From NCBI GenBank assembly GCA_963457665.1, contig OY735227.1:52448344-52512343 (forward strand): a DNA stretch of 64,000 bases, written 5' to 3'. This DNA is from Thysanoteuthis rhombus. Lineage: Eukaryota; Mollusca; Cephalopoda; Oegopsida; Thysanoteuthidae. Below, one piece after another: positions 1-12,430 of this stretch (its first letter is position 1; every line of letters starts with the position of its first letter). Both the position numbers and the translations under genes were made by a program. The notes under the pieces were generated by a model. The model had not been told where the DNA came from, made no database searches, and worked only from the letters and a program-made list of their open reading frames with translations.

Positions 1-542
1 TTACTGATGTGAGTGGTAAAAATGCATTTTTGTTCAATATTGGCTATTTACACCAAATTCGGCTGAATCAAAAAATAAATCAAATCCACCCTATCCAATG
101 GTACTGTTGCAATCAGCACGTCAAACTACGCCAGAAAAAGCCATAAAATCGATAGGTAAAAATGACATTCAAAAGATCATTTTTGATGGCTCAATTATAT
201 ATGCGGTAAAAATGCATTCTCGGTCAATATTGGCCATTTACATCAAATTGGGCTGAATTTAAAAATACATCAAATCCACCCAATCCAATTGTACCGTTGC
301 AATCAGCAAGTCAAACTACACCAGAAAAGCCATAAAATCGATAGGTAAAAATGACATTCAAAAGACCATTTTTGACAGCGTACTGATGTGAGTGGTAAAA
401 ATGCATTTTTGTTCAATATTGGCTATTTACACCAAATTGGGCTGAATCGAAAAATACATGTAATCCACTCGATCGAATGGTAATGTTGCAATCAGCACGT
501 CAAACGACGCCAGAAACAGCCATAAAATCGATAGGTAAAAAT
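1..542 (+). repeat. Satellite monomers, left edge of window
   Basis: Two full monomers and a partial one, mostly of the gtgagtgg and tatatgcggtaaaaatgc subtypes of type I. The monomer at 164-352 is 189 bp because one a is missing from the gaaaaagcc run. These copies resemble the monomers of the alpha block that follows and are probably part of it. No other sequence is present. Confidence 0.85.
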
Positions 543-1493
543 GACATTCAAAAGACCATTTTTGACGGCTTACTGATGTGAGTGGTAAAAATGCATTTTT
601 GGTCAATATTGGCTATTTACACCAAATTGGGCTGAATCGAAAAATAAATCAAATCCACCCGATCCAATGGTACTGTTGCAATCAGCACGTCAAACGACGC
701 CAGAAAAAGCCATAAAATCGATAGGTAAAAATGACATTCAAAAGACCATTTTTGATGGCTTACTGGTGTGAGCAGTAAAAATGTATATTCGGTCAATATT
801 GGCTATTTCCATTAAATTGGGCTGAATTTAAAAATACATCAAATCCACCCAATCCAATTGTACCGTTGCAATCAGCACGTCAAACTAGGCCAGAAAAGGC
901 CATAAAATCGATAGGTAAAAATGACATTCAAAAGATCATTTTTGACGGCTCAATTATATATGCGGCAAAAATGCATTTTCGGTCAATATTGGCCATTTAC
1001 ATCAAATTGGGCTGAATTTAAAAATACATCAAATCCACCCAATCCAATTGTACCGTTGCAATCAGCACGTCAAACTACGCCAGAAAAAGCCATAAAATCG
1101 ATAGGTAAAAATGACATTCAAAAGATCATTTTTGACGGCTAACTGATGTGTGCAGTAAATATGCAGTCTTGGTCAATATTGGCTATTTCCATCAAATTGG
1201 GCTGAATCGAAAAATACATCAAATCCACCCGATCCAAATGTACTGTTGCAATCAGCACGTCAAAATACGCCAGAAAGAGCCATAAAATCAATAGGTAAAA
1301 ATGACATTCATAAAACCATTTTTGACAGCTCACTTATATATATGCTGTAAGTGCCATTTTTGGTCAATATTGGTTATTTCCATCAAATTGGGCTGAATCG
1401 AAAAATACATCAGATCCATCTGATCCAATGGTACCGTTGCAATCAGCACGTCAATCTACGCAAGAGAAAACCATAAAATCGATAGGTGAAAAT

Positions 1494-1562
1494 GAGATTC
1501 AAGAGACCATTTTTGACGGCTCACTTATGTATGTGCTGGAAGTGGCATTTTTGGTCAATTTT
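1494..1562 (+). repeat. Truncated type II monomer (69 bp)
   Basis: A monomer starting gagattcaagagacc runs through the type II block to ggtcaatttt. It then jumps directly to gttattcaaaagacc, the start of the next monomer, so about 122 bp are missing. The downstream monomer carries gtgccagaagtacc. An equivalent junction with a type I 5' part lies at 13153-13220. Confidence 0.9.
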
Positions 1563-2323
1563 GTTATTCAAAAGACCATTTTTGATGTTTCAATTATGTA
1601 TGTGCCAGAAGTACCATTTTCAGTCAATATTGGCTATTTCCATCAAATTGGACTGAATCGAAATATACATCAAATCTACCCGATCAAATGGTACTGTTGC
1701 AATCAGCACGTCAAACTACGCCAGAAAAAGCCATAAAATCAATAGGTAAAAATGAAATACAAAATACCATTTTTGAGCGCTCACCGATATGTGCGGTACA
1801 AATGCATTTTTGGTCAATATTGGCTATTTCCATCAAATTGGGCTGAATCGAAAAATACATCAAATCCACCCGATCCAATGGTACCGTTGCAATCAACCTA
1901 TCAAACTACGCCTGAAAAAGCCATAAAATCGATAGGTAAAAATGACATTCAAAAGACCATTTTTGACGGCTTACTGGTGTGAGCAGTAAAAATGTATATT
2001 CGGTCAATATTGGCTATTTCCATTAAATTGGGCTGAATTAAAAAATACATCAAATCCACCCTATCCAATTGTACCGTTGCAATCAGCACGTCAAACTACG
2101 CCAGAAAAAGTCATAAAATCGATAGGTAAAAATGGCTTTCAAAAGACCATTTTTGACGGCGAACTGATGTGTGCAGTAAAAATGCATTTTTGGTCAATAT
2201 TGGCTATTTCCATCAAATTGGGCTGAATCGAAAAATACATCAAATCAACCCGATCCAATGGTACTGTTGCAATCAACATGTCAAACTACGCCAGAAAAAG
2301 CCATAATTTCGATAGGTAAAAAT

Positions 2324-2513
2324 GACATTCAAAAGACCATTTTTGCTGGCTAACTGATGTGTGCGGTAAAAATGCATTTTTGGTCAATATTGGTTATTTC
2401 CATCAAATTGGGCTGAACTTAAAAATACATCAAATCCACCCGATCCAATGGTACCATTGCAATCAGCCCATCAAACTACGCCAGAAAAAGCCATAAAATC
2501 GATAGGTAAAAAT
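2324..2513 (+). repeat. Representative type I monomer (190 bp)
   Basis: This example of the shorter class runs from gacattc to the base before the next gacattc, 190 bp. Its diagnostic block is actgatgtgtgcggtaaaa followed by atgcattttt, so it carries an ATGCAT palindrome (NsiI site) that type II lacks. Subtypes of this class read gtgagtgg, gtgagcag, gatatgtgcgg or gtgaacact in the same block and mark individual higher-order repeats. The remaining part is shared with type II. Confidence 0.9.
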
Positions 2514-2686
2514 GACATTCAAAAGACCATTTTTGACAGCTCACTGATGTGTGCAGTGAAAATGCATTTTTGGTCAATATTGGCTATTTCCATCAAATTG
2601 GGCTGAATATACGACAAACAATGGTACTGTTGCAATCAACACGTCAAAATACGCCAGGAAGAGCCATAAAATGAATAGGTAAAAAT
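2514..2686 (+). repeat. Monomer with internal 17-bp deletion (173 bp)
   Basis: After caaattgggctgaat the usual tract gaatcgaaaaatacatcaaa and following bases is replaced by gaatatacgacaaacaatgg. The interval between ctgaat and the conserved caatggtactg is 17 bp short, and monomer start spacing confirms it (2514 to 2687, 173 bp). The deletion is private to this copy. The corresponding monomers near 16190 and 60100 are full length. Confidence 0.85.
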
Positions 2687-3258
2687 GACACTCATGAGAC
2701 CATTTTTGACAGCTCACTTATGTATGTGCTGGGAGTGCCATTTTCAGTCAATATTGGCTATTTCCATCAAATTGGGCTGAAACGAAAAATACATCATATC
2801 CACCCGATCCAATGGTACTGTTGCAATCAGCACGTCAATATACGACAAAAAAAGCCATAAAATCGATAGGTAAAAATTACATTCAAGAGACCATTTTTGA
2901 CAGCTGACTGATGTGCGCGGCGAAAATGCATTTTTGGTCAATATTGGCTATTTTCATCAAATTGGGCTGAATCAAAAAATACATCAAATCCACCCGATCC
3001 AAGTGTACTGTTGCAATCATCATGTTAAACTACGCCAAAAAAAGCCAGAAAATCAATAGGTAAAAATGACATTCAAAAGACCATTTTTGACGGCTCACTT
3101 ATGTCTGTGCTGGAAGTGCCATTTTTCGTCAATATTTGCTATTTCCATCAAATTGAGCTGAAACGAAAAATACATCAATTCCACCCAATCCAATTTTACT
3201 GTAGCAATCAGCATGTCAAAATACGCCAGGAAAAGCCATAAAATTGATAGGTAAAAAT

Positions 3259-5400
3259 GAAATACAAAAGACCATTTTTGACGGCTCACTTATGTATGTG
3301 CTGGAAGTGCCATTTTTCAGTCAATATTGGCTATTTCCATCAAATTGGGCTGAATCGGAAAATACATCACATCCACCCGATCAAATGGTACCGTTGCAAT
3401 CAACCCATCATACTACGCCAGAAAAAGCCATAAAATCGATAGGTAAAAATGACATTCAAAAGACCATTTTTGACGGCTTACTGATGTGTGCGGTGAAAAT
3501 GAATTTTTGGTCAACATTGGCTATTTTCATCAAATTGGGCTGAATGGAAAAATGCATCAAATCCACCCGATCCAATGGTACTGTTGCAATCAGCATGTCA
3601 AACTATGCCAGAAAAAGCCATATAATCGATAAGTAGAAATGAAATACAAAAGACCATTTTCGAGAGCTCACTGATATATGCAGTAAAAATGCATTTCTGG
3701 TCAATATTTGCTATTTCCATCAATTTGGGCTGAATCGAAAAATAAATCAAATCCACCCGATCCAATGGTACCGTTGCAATCAGCACGTCAAACTACGCCA
3801 GAAAAAGCCATAAAATCGATAGGTAAAAATGACATTCAAAAGACCATTTTTTACTGCTCACTTATGTATTTGCTGGAAGTTCAATTTTCAGCCAATATTG
3901 GCTATTTTCATCAAATTGGGCTGAATTGAAAAATACATCAAATCCACCCAATCCAATGGTACCGTTGCAATCAGCAAGTCAAACTACGCCAGAAAAAGCC
4001 ATAAAATCGATAGGTAAAAATGACATTCAAAGAACCATTCTCGACAGCATACTGATGTGAGTGGTAAAAATGCATTTTCGATCAATATTGGCTATTTACA
4101 TCAAATTGGGCTGAACTTAAAAATACATCAAATCCACCCGATCCAATGGTACCGTTGCAATCAGCACGTCAAAGTACGCCTGAAAAAGCCATAAAATCAA
4201 TAAGTAAAAATGACATTCAAAAGACCATTTTTGACATCTCACTGATGTGTGCAGTGAAAATACATTTTCAATTAATATTGGCTATTTTCATCAAATTGGG
4301 CTGAATCGAAAAATACATCAAATCAACCAGATCCAATGGAACTGTTCCAATCAGCACGTCAATATACGCCAGAAAAAGCCAGAAAATCGATAGGTAAAAA
4401 TGACATTCAAAAGACAATTTTTGACGGCTTACTGATGTCTGCGGTGAAAATGCATTTTCGGTCAATATTGGCTATTTTCATCAAATTTGGCTTAATCAAA
4501 AATACATCAAATCCACCCGATCCAACGGTACTGTTGCAATCAGCGTGTCAAACTACGCCAGAAAAAGCCATAATATCGATAGGCAAAAATGATATTCAAA
4601 AGACCATTTTCGACAGCTTACTGATATGTGCAGTGAAAATGCATTTTCGGTCAATATTGGCTATTTCCATCAAATTGGGCTGAATCGAAAAATACAACAA
4701 ATCCACCCGATCCAATGGTACTGTTGCAATCAACACGTCAAACTACGCCAGAAAAAGCCATAAAATCAGTAGATAAAAATGACATTCAAATGACCATTTT
4801 TGACGGCTTACTGATGTGTGCAGTAAAAATGCATTTTGGTCAATATTGGCTATTTCCATCAAATTGGGCTAAATCGAAAAATACATCAAATCCACCCGAT
4901 CCAATGGTACTGTTGCAATCAACACGTCAAACTACGCCAGAAAAAGCCATAAAATCAATAGGTAAAAATGACATTCAAAAGACCATTTTTGATGGCTCAC
5001 TCATGTATGTGCTGGAAGTGCCATTTTTGGTCAATATTGGCTATTTCCATCAAATTGGGCTGAATCGTAAAATACATCAAATCCACCCAATCCAATGGTA
5101 CCGTTGCAATCAGCACGTCAAACTACGCCAGAAAAAGCCATAAAATCAATAGGTAAGAATGACATTCAAAAGACCATTTTTGACGGCTTACTGATGTGTG
5201 CGGTGAAAATGCATTTTTGGTCAATATTGGCTATTTTCATCAAATTGGGATGAATCAAAAAATACATCAAATCCACCCGATCCAATGGTACCGTTGCAAT
5301 CAACATTTTAAACAACGACAGAAAAAGCCATAAAATCGATAGGTAAAAATGACATTCAAGAGACCATTTTTGACAGCTTACTGATATGTGCGGTCAAAAT
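3259..5400 (+). repeat. Mixed satellite monomers
   Basis: About eleven monomers of both classes with no regular higher-order period that I could establish by eye. They include aaatacaaaagacc-entry monomers (3259, 3641), a 192-bp copy at 3259-3450 with an extra t before cagtc, and cagatccaatggaactg near 4327. Similar variants occur near 56.6 kb. Otherwise nothing but satellite. Confidence 0.8.
4970..5160 (+). repeat. Representative type II monomer (191 bp)
   Basis: This example of the longer class is 191 bp from gacattc to the next gacattc. Its diagnostic block is cactcatgtatgtgctgg followed by aagtgccattttt. The block is one base longer than in type I, which explains the 190/191 difference. 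Subtypes read gtgtttgaagtacc, gagctggaagtgcc, tgctgttactgcc, gtgcctgaagtgc or gtgctgaaagtgcc. The two classes are interspersed along the array rather than in strict alternation. Confidence 0.9.
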
Positions 5401-8400
5401 GCATTTTTGGTCAATATTGGCTATTTCCATCAAATTGGGCTGGATTGAAAAATACATCAAATCCACCTGATCCAATGGTACTGTTGCAATCTACACGTTA
5501 AACTACGCCTGAAAAAGCCATAAAATCAATAGGTAAAAATGACATTCAAAAGACCATTTTTGACGGGTCACTTATGTATGTGCTGGAAGTGCCATTTTTG
5601 GTCAATATTGAACCGTTCCATCAAATTGGGCTGAATCGAAAAATACATCAAATCCACCCGATCCAATGGTACCATTGCAATCAGCCCATCAAACTACGCC
5701 AGAAAAAGCCATAAAATCGATAGGTAAAAATGACATTCAAAAGACCATTTTTGACAGCTCACTGATGTGTGCAGTGAAAATGCATTTTTGGTCAATATTG
5801 GCTATTTCCATAATTGGGCTGAATCGTAAAATACATCAAATCCACCCGATCCAATGGTACCGCTGCAATCAGCACGTCAAACTACGCCAGAAAAAGCCAT
5901 AAAATCAATAGGTAAAACTGACATTCAAAAGACCATTTTTGACGGCTCACTCATGTATGTGCTGGAAGTGCTATTTTTGGTCAATATTGGTTATTTTTAT
6001 CAAATTGGGCTTAATCGAAAAATACATCAAATCCACCGGATCCAATGGTACCGTTGCAATCAGCATGTCAAACTACGGCAGAAAAAGCCATAAAATCGAT
6101 AGGTAAAAATGATATTCAAAAGACCATTTTTAATAGCTTACTGATGTGTCCGGTAAAAATGCATTTTTGGTCAATATTGGCTATTTCCATCAAATAGGGC
6201 TGAATTAAAAAATACATCAAATCCACCTGATCCAATGGTACCGTTGCAATCAACACGTCAAACTACGCCAGAAAAAGCCATAAAATCGATAGGTAAAAAT
6301 TACATTCAAAAGACCATTTTTGACGGCTTACTGATGTGTGCGTTGAAAATGCATTTTTGGTCAATATTGGCTATTGACATCATATTAGGCTGAATCGTAA
6401 AATACATCAAATCCACCCAATCCAATGGTACCGTTGCAATCAGCACGTCAAACTACGTCAGAAAAAGCCATAAAATCGATAGGTAAAAATGACATTCAAA
6501 AGACAATTTTTAATGTCTCACTTACCTATGTGCTGGAAGTGCCATTTTTGGTCAATATTGGCTATTTTTATCAAATTGGGCTTAATCAAAAATACATCAA
6601 ATCCACCTGATCCAATGGTACCGTTGCAATCAGCACGTCAAACTACGCCAGAAATTGCCATAAAATCGATAGGTAAAAATGACATTCAAAAGACCATTTT
6701 TGATGGCTCACTTATGTATTTGCTGGAAGTGCAGTTTTTGGTCAATATTGACTATTTCCATCAAATAGGGCTGAATTAAAAAATACATCAAATCCACCTG
6801 ATCCAATGGTACCGTTGCAATCAGCACGTCAAACTACGCCTGAAAAAGCCATAAAATCGATAGGTAAAAATGACATTCAAAAGACCATTTTTGATGGCTC
6901 ACTTATGTATTTGCTGGAAGTGCAGTTTTTGGTCAATATTGACTATTTCCATCAAATTGGGCTGAATTGAAAAATACATCAAATCCACCCGATCCAATGG
7001 TACCGTTGCAATCAGCCCGTCAAACTACGCCAGAAAAAGCCAGTATATCGATAGGTAAAAATGACATTCAAAAGACAATTTTTGACAGCTCACTGATGTG
7101 TGCAGTGAAAATGCATTTTTGTTCAATATTGGCTATTTCCATCAAATTGGGCTGAATCGTAAAATACATCAAATCCATCCGATCCAATGGTACCGCTGCA
7201 ATCAGCACGTCAAACTACGCCAGAAAAAGCCATAAAATCGTTAGGTAAAAATGACATTCAAAAGACCATTTTTGACGGCTTACTGATGTGTGCGTTGAAA
7301 ATGTATTTTCAGTCAATATTGGCTATTTTCATCGAATTGGGCTGAATCAAAAAATACATCAAATCCACCCAATCCAATGGTACTGTTGCAAACAGCATGT
7401 CAAACTACGCCAGAAAAAGCCATAAAATTGATAGGTAAAAATGACATTCAAAAGACCATTTTTGGCGGCTCACTGTTGTGTGCAGTGAAAATGCATTTCT
7501 GGTCAATATTGGCTATTTCCATCAAATTGGGCTGAATCAAAAAATACATCAAATCCTTCCGATCCAATGGTACCGTTGCAATCAGCACGTCAAACTACGC
7601 CAGAAAAAGCCAGAAAATCGATAGGTAAAAATGATATTAAAAAGACCATTTTTGACGGCTCACTTATGTATTTGCTGGAAGTGCAATTTTCGGTCAATAT
7701 TAGCTATTTCAATCAATTTGGGCTTAATTGAAAAATACATCAAATCCACCCGATCCAATGGTACTGTTGCAATCAGCACGTCAAAGTACGCCATATAAAG
7801 CCGTAAAATCGATAGGTATAAATGACATTCAAAAGACCATTTTTGACAGCTTACTGATGTGTGCAGTAAAAATGCATTTTCGGTCAATATTGGCTATTTC
7901 CATCAAATTGGGCTGAATCAAAAAGTATATCAAATCCACCTGATCCAATGGTTCTGTTGCAATCAGCATGTCAAACGGCGCCAGAAAAAGCCATAATATC
8001 AATAGGTAAAAATGACATTCAAAAGAATATTTTTGACGTCTTACTGATGTGAACACTAAAAATGCATATTTGGTCAATATTGGCTATTTCCATCAAATTG
8101 GGCTTAATCGAAAAATACATCAAATCCACCCGATCCAATGGTACCGTTGCAATCAGCACGTCAATCTACACTAGAAAAAGCCATAAAATCGATGGGTAAA
8201 AATGATATTCAAAACACCATTTTTGACGGCTTACTGATGTGTGCAGTGAAAATGCATTTTTGGTCAATATTGGTTATTTCCATCAAATTGGGCTGAATCG
8301 TAAAATACATCAAATCCACCCGATCCAATGGTACTGCTGCAATCAGCACGTCAAACTACGCCAGAAAAAGCAATAAAATCAATAGGTAAAACTGACATTC

Positions 8401-9726
8401 AAAAGACCATTTTTGACGGCTCACTTATGTATGTGCTGGAAGTGCTATTTTTGGTCAATATTGGCTATTTTTATCAAATTGGGCTTAATCGAAAAATACA
8501 TCAAATCCACCCGATCCAATGGTACTGTTGCAATCAGCATGTCAAACTACGCCAGAAAAAGCCATAAAATTGATAGGTAAAAATGACATTCAAAAGACCA
8601 TTTTTGATAGCTTACTGATGTGTCCGGTAAAAATGCATTTTTGGTCAATATTGGCTATTTCCATCAAATAGGGCTGAATTAAAAAATACATCAAATCCAC
8701 CTGATCCAATGGTACCGTTGCAATCAGCACGTCAAACTACGCCAGAAAAAGCCATAAAATCGTTAGGTAAAAATTACATTCAAAAGACCATTTTTGACGG
8801 CTTACTTATGTGTGCGTTGAAAATGTATTTTTGGTCAATATTGGTTATTTCCATCAAATTGGGCTTAATCGAAAAATACATCAAATCCACCCGATCCAAT
8901 GGCACTGTTGCAATCAGCATGTCAAACTACGCCAGAAAAAAGCCATAAAATTGATGGGTAAAAATGACATTCAAAAGACCATTTTTGGCAGCTCACTGTT
9001 GTGTGCAGTGAAAATGCATTTCTGGTCAATATTGGCTATTTCCATCAAATTGGGCTGAATCGAAAAATACATCAAATCCATCAGATCCAATGGTACCGTT
9101 GCAATCAGCACGACAAAATACGCCAGAAAAAGCCATAAAATCGATAGGTAAAAATGATATTCAAAAGACCATTTTTGACGGCTCACTTATGTATTTGCTG
9201 GAAGTGCAATTTTCGGTCAATATTGGCTATTTCCATCAAATTGGGCTGAATCGAAAAATACATCAAATCCACCCAATCCAATGGTACTGTTGCAATCAGC
9301 ACGTCAAACTACGCCTGAAAAAGCCATAAAATCAATAGGTAAAAATGACATTCAAAAGACCATTTTTGACGGCTTACTGATGTTAGTGGTAAAAATGCAT
9401 TTTTGGTCAATATTGGCTATTTCCATCAAATTGGGCTGAATCAAAAAATACATCAAATCCACCTGATCCAATGGTTCTGTTGCAATCAACATGTCAAACG
9501 GCGCCAGAAAAAGCCATAAAATCGATAGGTAAAAATGACATTCAAAAGAATATTTTTGACGGCTTACTGATGTGAACACTAAAAATGCATATTTGGTCAA
9601 TATTGGCTATTTCCATCAAATTGGGCTGAATCGAAAAATACATCAAATCCACCCGATCCAATGGTACTGTTGCAATCAGCACGTCAATCTACGCAAGAAA
9701 AAGCCATAAAATCGATGGGTAAAAAT

Positions 9727-10296
9727 GATATTCAAAACACCATTTTTGACGGCTTACTGATGTGTGCAGTGAAAATGCATTTTTGGTCAATATTGGCTAT
9801 TTCCATCAAATTGGGCTGAATCGAAAAATACATCAAATCCACCCGATCCAATGGTACTGTTGCAATCAGCACGTCAATCTACGCAAGGAAGAGCCATAAA
9901 ATCGATGGGTAAAAATGATATTCAAAACACCATTTTTGACGGCTTACTGATGTGTGCAGTGAAAATGCATATTTGGTCAATATTGGCTATTTCCATCAAA
10001 TTGGGCTGAATCGAAAAATACATCAAATCCACCCGATCCAATGGTACTGTTGCAATCAGCACGTCAATCTACGCAAGAAAAAGCCATAAAATCGATGGGT
10101 AAAAATGATATTCAAAACACCATTTTTGACCGCTTACTGATGTGTGCAGTGAAAATGCATTTTTGTTCAATATTGGCTATTTCCATCAAATTGGGCTGAA
10201 TCGTAAAATACATCAAATCCATCCGATCCAATGGTACCGCTGCAATCAGCACGTCAAACTACGCCAGAAAAAGCCATAAAATCAATAGGTAAAAAT
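9727..10296 (+). repeat. Local triplication of a single monomer
   Basis: Three consecutive 190-bp monomers (starts 9727, 9917, 10107) are nearly identical. Each begins gatattcaaaacacc, carries gtgtgcagtgaaaatgc, and the first two end with tcaatctacgcaag and atcgatgggt. They differ at a few bases, such as gcattttt versus gcatattt and ggaagagcc versus gaaaaagcc. Most neighbouring monomers in the window are of different subtypes, so this is a recent monomer-scale amplification inside the beta block. Confidence 0.85.
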
Positions 10297-10676
10297 GACA
10301 TTCAAAAGACCATTTTTGATAGCTTACTGATGTGTCCGTCAAGAATGCATTTTTGGTCAATATTGGCTATTTCCATCAAATAAGGCTGAATTAAAAAATA
10401 CATCAAATCCACCTGATCCAATGTTACCGTTGCGATCAGCACGTCAAACTACGCCAGAAAAAGCCATAAAATCGTTAGGTAAAAATGACATTCAAAAGAC
10501 CATTTTTGACGGCTTACTGATGTGTGCGTTGAAAATGTATTTTCAGTCAATATTGGCTATTTTCATCGAATTGGGCTGAATCAAAAAATACATCAAATCC
10601 ACCCGATCCAATGGTATTGTTGCAAACAGCATGTCAAACTACGCCAGAAAAAGCCATAAAATCGATGGGTTAAAAT

Positions 10677-12380
10677 GATATTCAAAACATCATTTTTGAC
10701 GGCTCACTGATGTGTGCAGTGAAAAAGCATTTTGGGTCAACATTGGCTATTCCCATCAAATTGGGCAGAATCGAAAAATACATCAAATCCACCCGATCCA
10801 ATATTACCGTTGCAATCAGCAAGTCAAACTACGCCAGAAAAAGCCATAAAATCGATAAGTAAAAAAGACATTCAAAAGACCATTTTTGACGGATCACTCA
10901 TGTATTCGCTGGAAGTGCAATTTTTGGTCAATATTGGTTATTCTCATCAAATTGGGCTAAATCAAAGAATACATCAAATCCATCCGATCCAATGGTACCG
11001 TTGCAATCAACACGTCAAACTACACCAGAAAAAGCCATAAAATCGATAGGTAAAAATGACATTCAAAAGACCATTTTTGATGGCTCACTTATGTATGTGC
11101 TGGAAGTACCATTTTCAGTCAATATTGGCTATTTAAATCAAATTGGGCTGAAAGTGAAAAATACATCAAATCCTTCCGATCCAATGGTACCGTTGCAATC
11201 AGCACGTCAAACTACGCCTGAAAAAGCCATAAAATCAATAGGCAAAAATGACATTCAAAAGACCATTTTTGACGGCTTACTGATGTGAGTGGTAAAAATG
11301 CATTCTCAGTCAATATTGGCTATTTCCATCAAATTGGGCTGAATCAAAAAATACATCAAATCCACCTGATCCAATGGTTCTGTTGCAATCAGCATGTCAA
11401 ACGGCGCCAGAAAAAGCCATAAAATCGATAGGTAAAAATGACATTCAAAAGAATATTTTTGACGGCTTACTGATGTGAACACTAAAAATGCATATTTGGT
11501 CAATATTGGCTATTTCCATCAAATTGGGCTGAATCGAAAAATACGTCAAATCCACCCGATCCAATGGTACCGTTGCAATCAGCATGTCAATCTACGCTAG
11601 AAAAAGCCATAAAATCGATGGGTAAAAATGATATTCAAAACACCATTTTTGATGGCTTACTGATGTGCGCAGTGAGAATGCATTTTCGGTCAATATTGGC
11701 TATTTTCATCAAATTGGGCTGAATCGAAAAATACATCAAATCCACCCGATCCAATGGTACTGTTGCAATCAGCACGTCAAACTATGCCTGAAAAAGCCAT
11801 AAAATCGATAGGTAAAAATGACATTTAAAAGACCATTTTTGCCGGCTTACTGATGTGTGCAGTAAAAATGCATTTTTGGTCAATATTGGCTATTTCCATC
11901 AAATTGGGCTGAATTGAAAAATACATCAAATCCACCAGATCCAATGGTACTGTTGCAATCAGCACGTCAAACTGCGCTAGAAAAAGCCATAAAATCGATG
12001 GGTTAAAATGATATTCAAAACATCATTTTTGACGGCTCACTGATGTGTGCATTGAAAAAGCATTTTGGGTCAACATTGGCTATTCCCATCAAATTGGGCT
12101 GAATCGAAAAATACATCAAATCCACCCGATCCAATATTACCGTTGCAATCAGCAAGTCAAACTACGCCAGAAAAAGCCATAAAATCGATAAGTAAAAAAG
12201 ACATTCAAAAGACCATCTTTGACGGATCACTTATGTATTCGCTGGAAGTGCAATTTTTGGTCAATATTGGTTATTCTCATCAAATTGGGCTAAATCAAAG
12301 AATACATGAAATCCACCCGATCCAATGGTACTGTTGCAATCAACACGTCAAACTACACCAGAAAAAGCCATGAAATCGAT
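10677..12380 (+). repeat. Seven-monomer tandem duplication (1333 bp offset)
   Basis: The monomer beginning gatattcaaaacatc at 10677, with gaaaaagcattttgggtc and caacattggctattccc, recurs at 12010, exactly 1333 bp later. The next monomer, marked by ataagtaaaaaagacattc and gtattcgctggaagtgc, follows in both places. The second copy can be followed to about 12380. Intervening monomers match the beta markers. Confidence 0.85.
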
Positions 12381-12430
12381 AGGTAAAACTGACATTTAAA
12401 GGACCATTTTTGATGGCTCACTTATGTATG

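Larger units (their letters stand above)
543..3258 (+). repeat. Higher-order repeat alpha, copy 1
   Basis: This block shares an ordered set of private variants with 13.8-18 kb and 59-61.9 kb. The order is: gtgagtgg monomer, ggtgtgagcag monomer with atgtatattcgg (764 and again 1975), a monomer with aaatcaaccc (near 2244), a monomer with gctgaacttaaaaatac (near 2411), a monomer entered by cattcatgagacc or cactcatgagacc and carrying gtgctgggagtgcc (near 2722), then a monomer with aagtgtactg (near 3002). The two ggtgtgagcag markers lie 1211 bp apart, which is six monomers plus a 69-bp truncated monomer. Copies 2 and 3 carry the same order with different indels. Confidence 0.8.
5401..12430 (+). 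repeat. Higher-order repeat beta, copy 1
   Basis: Private variants recur every 8 to 10 monomers. The gtgaacactaaaaatgc variant is at 8051, 9574 and 11477 (spacings 1523 and 1903 bp). The gtgtccggt or gtgtccgtc variant is near 6147, 8621 and 10333. The gtgcgttgaaaatgtat variant is near 7290, 8814 and 10527. A preceding ggttctgttgc with caaacggcgcc accompanies gaacact each time. The same variants reappear at 53.5-58 kb, several at a constant offset of about 48.16 kb. Internal features are a triple monomer at 9727-10296 and a 7-monomer duplication at 10677-12380. Confidence 0.8.
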
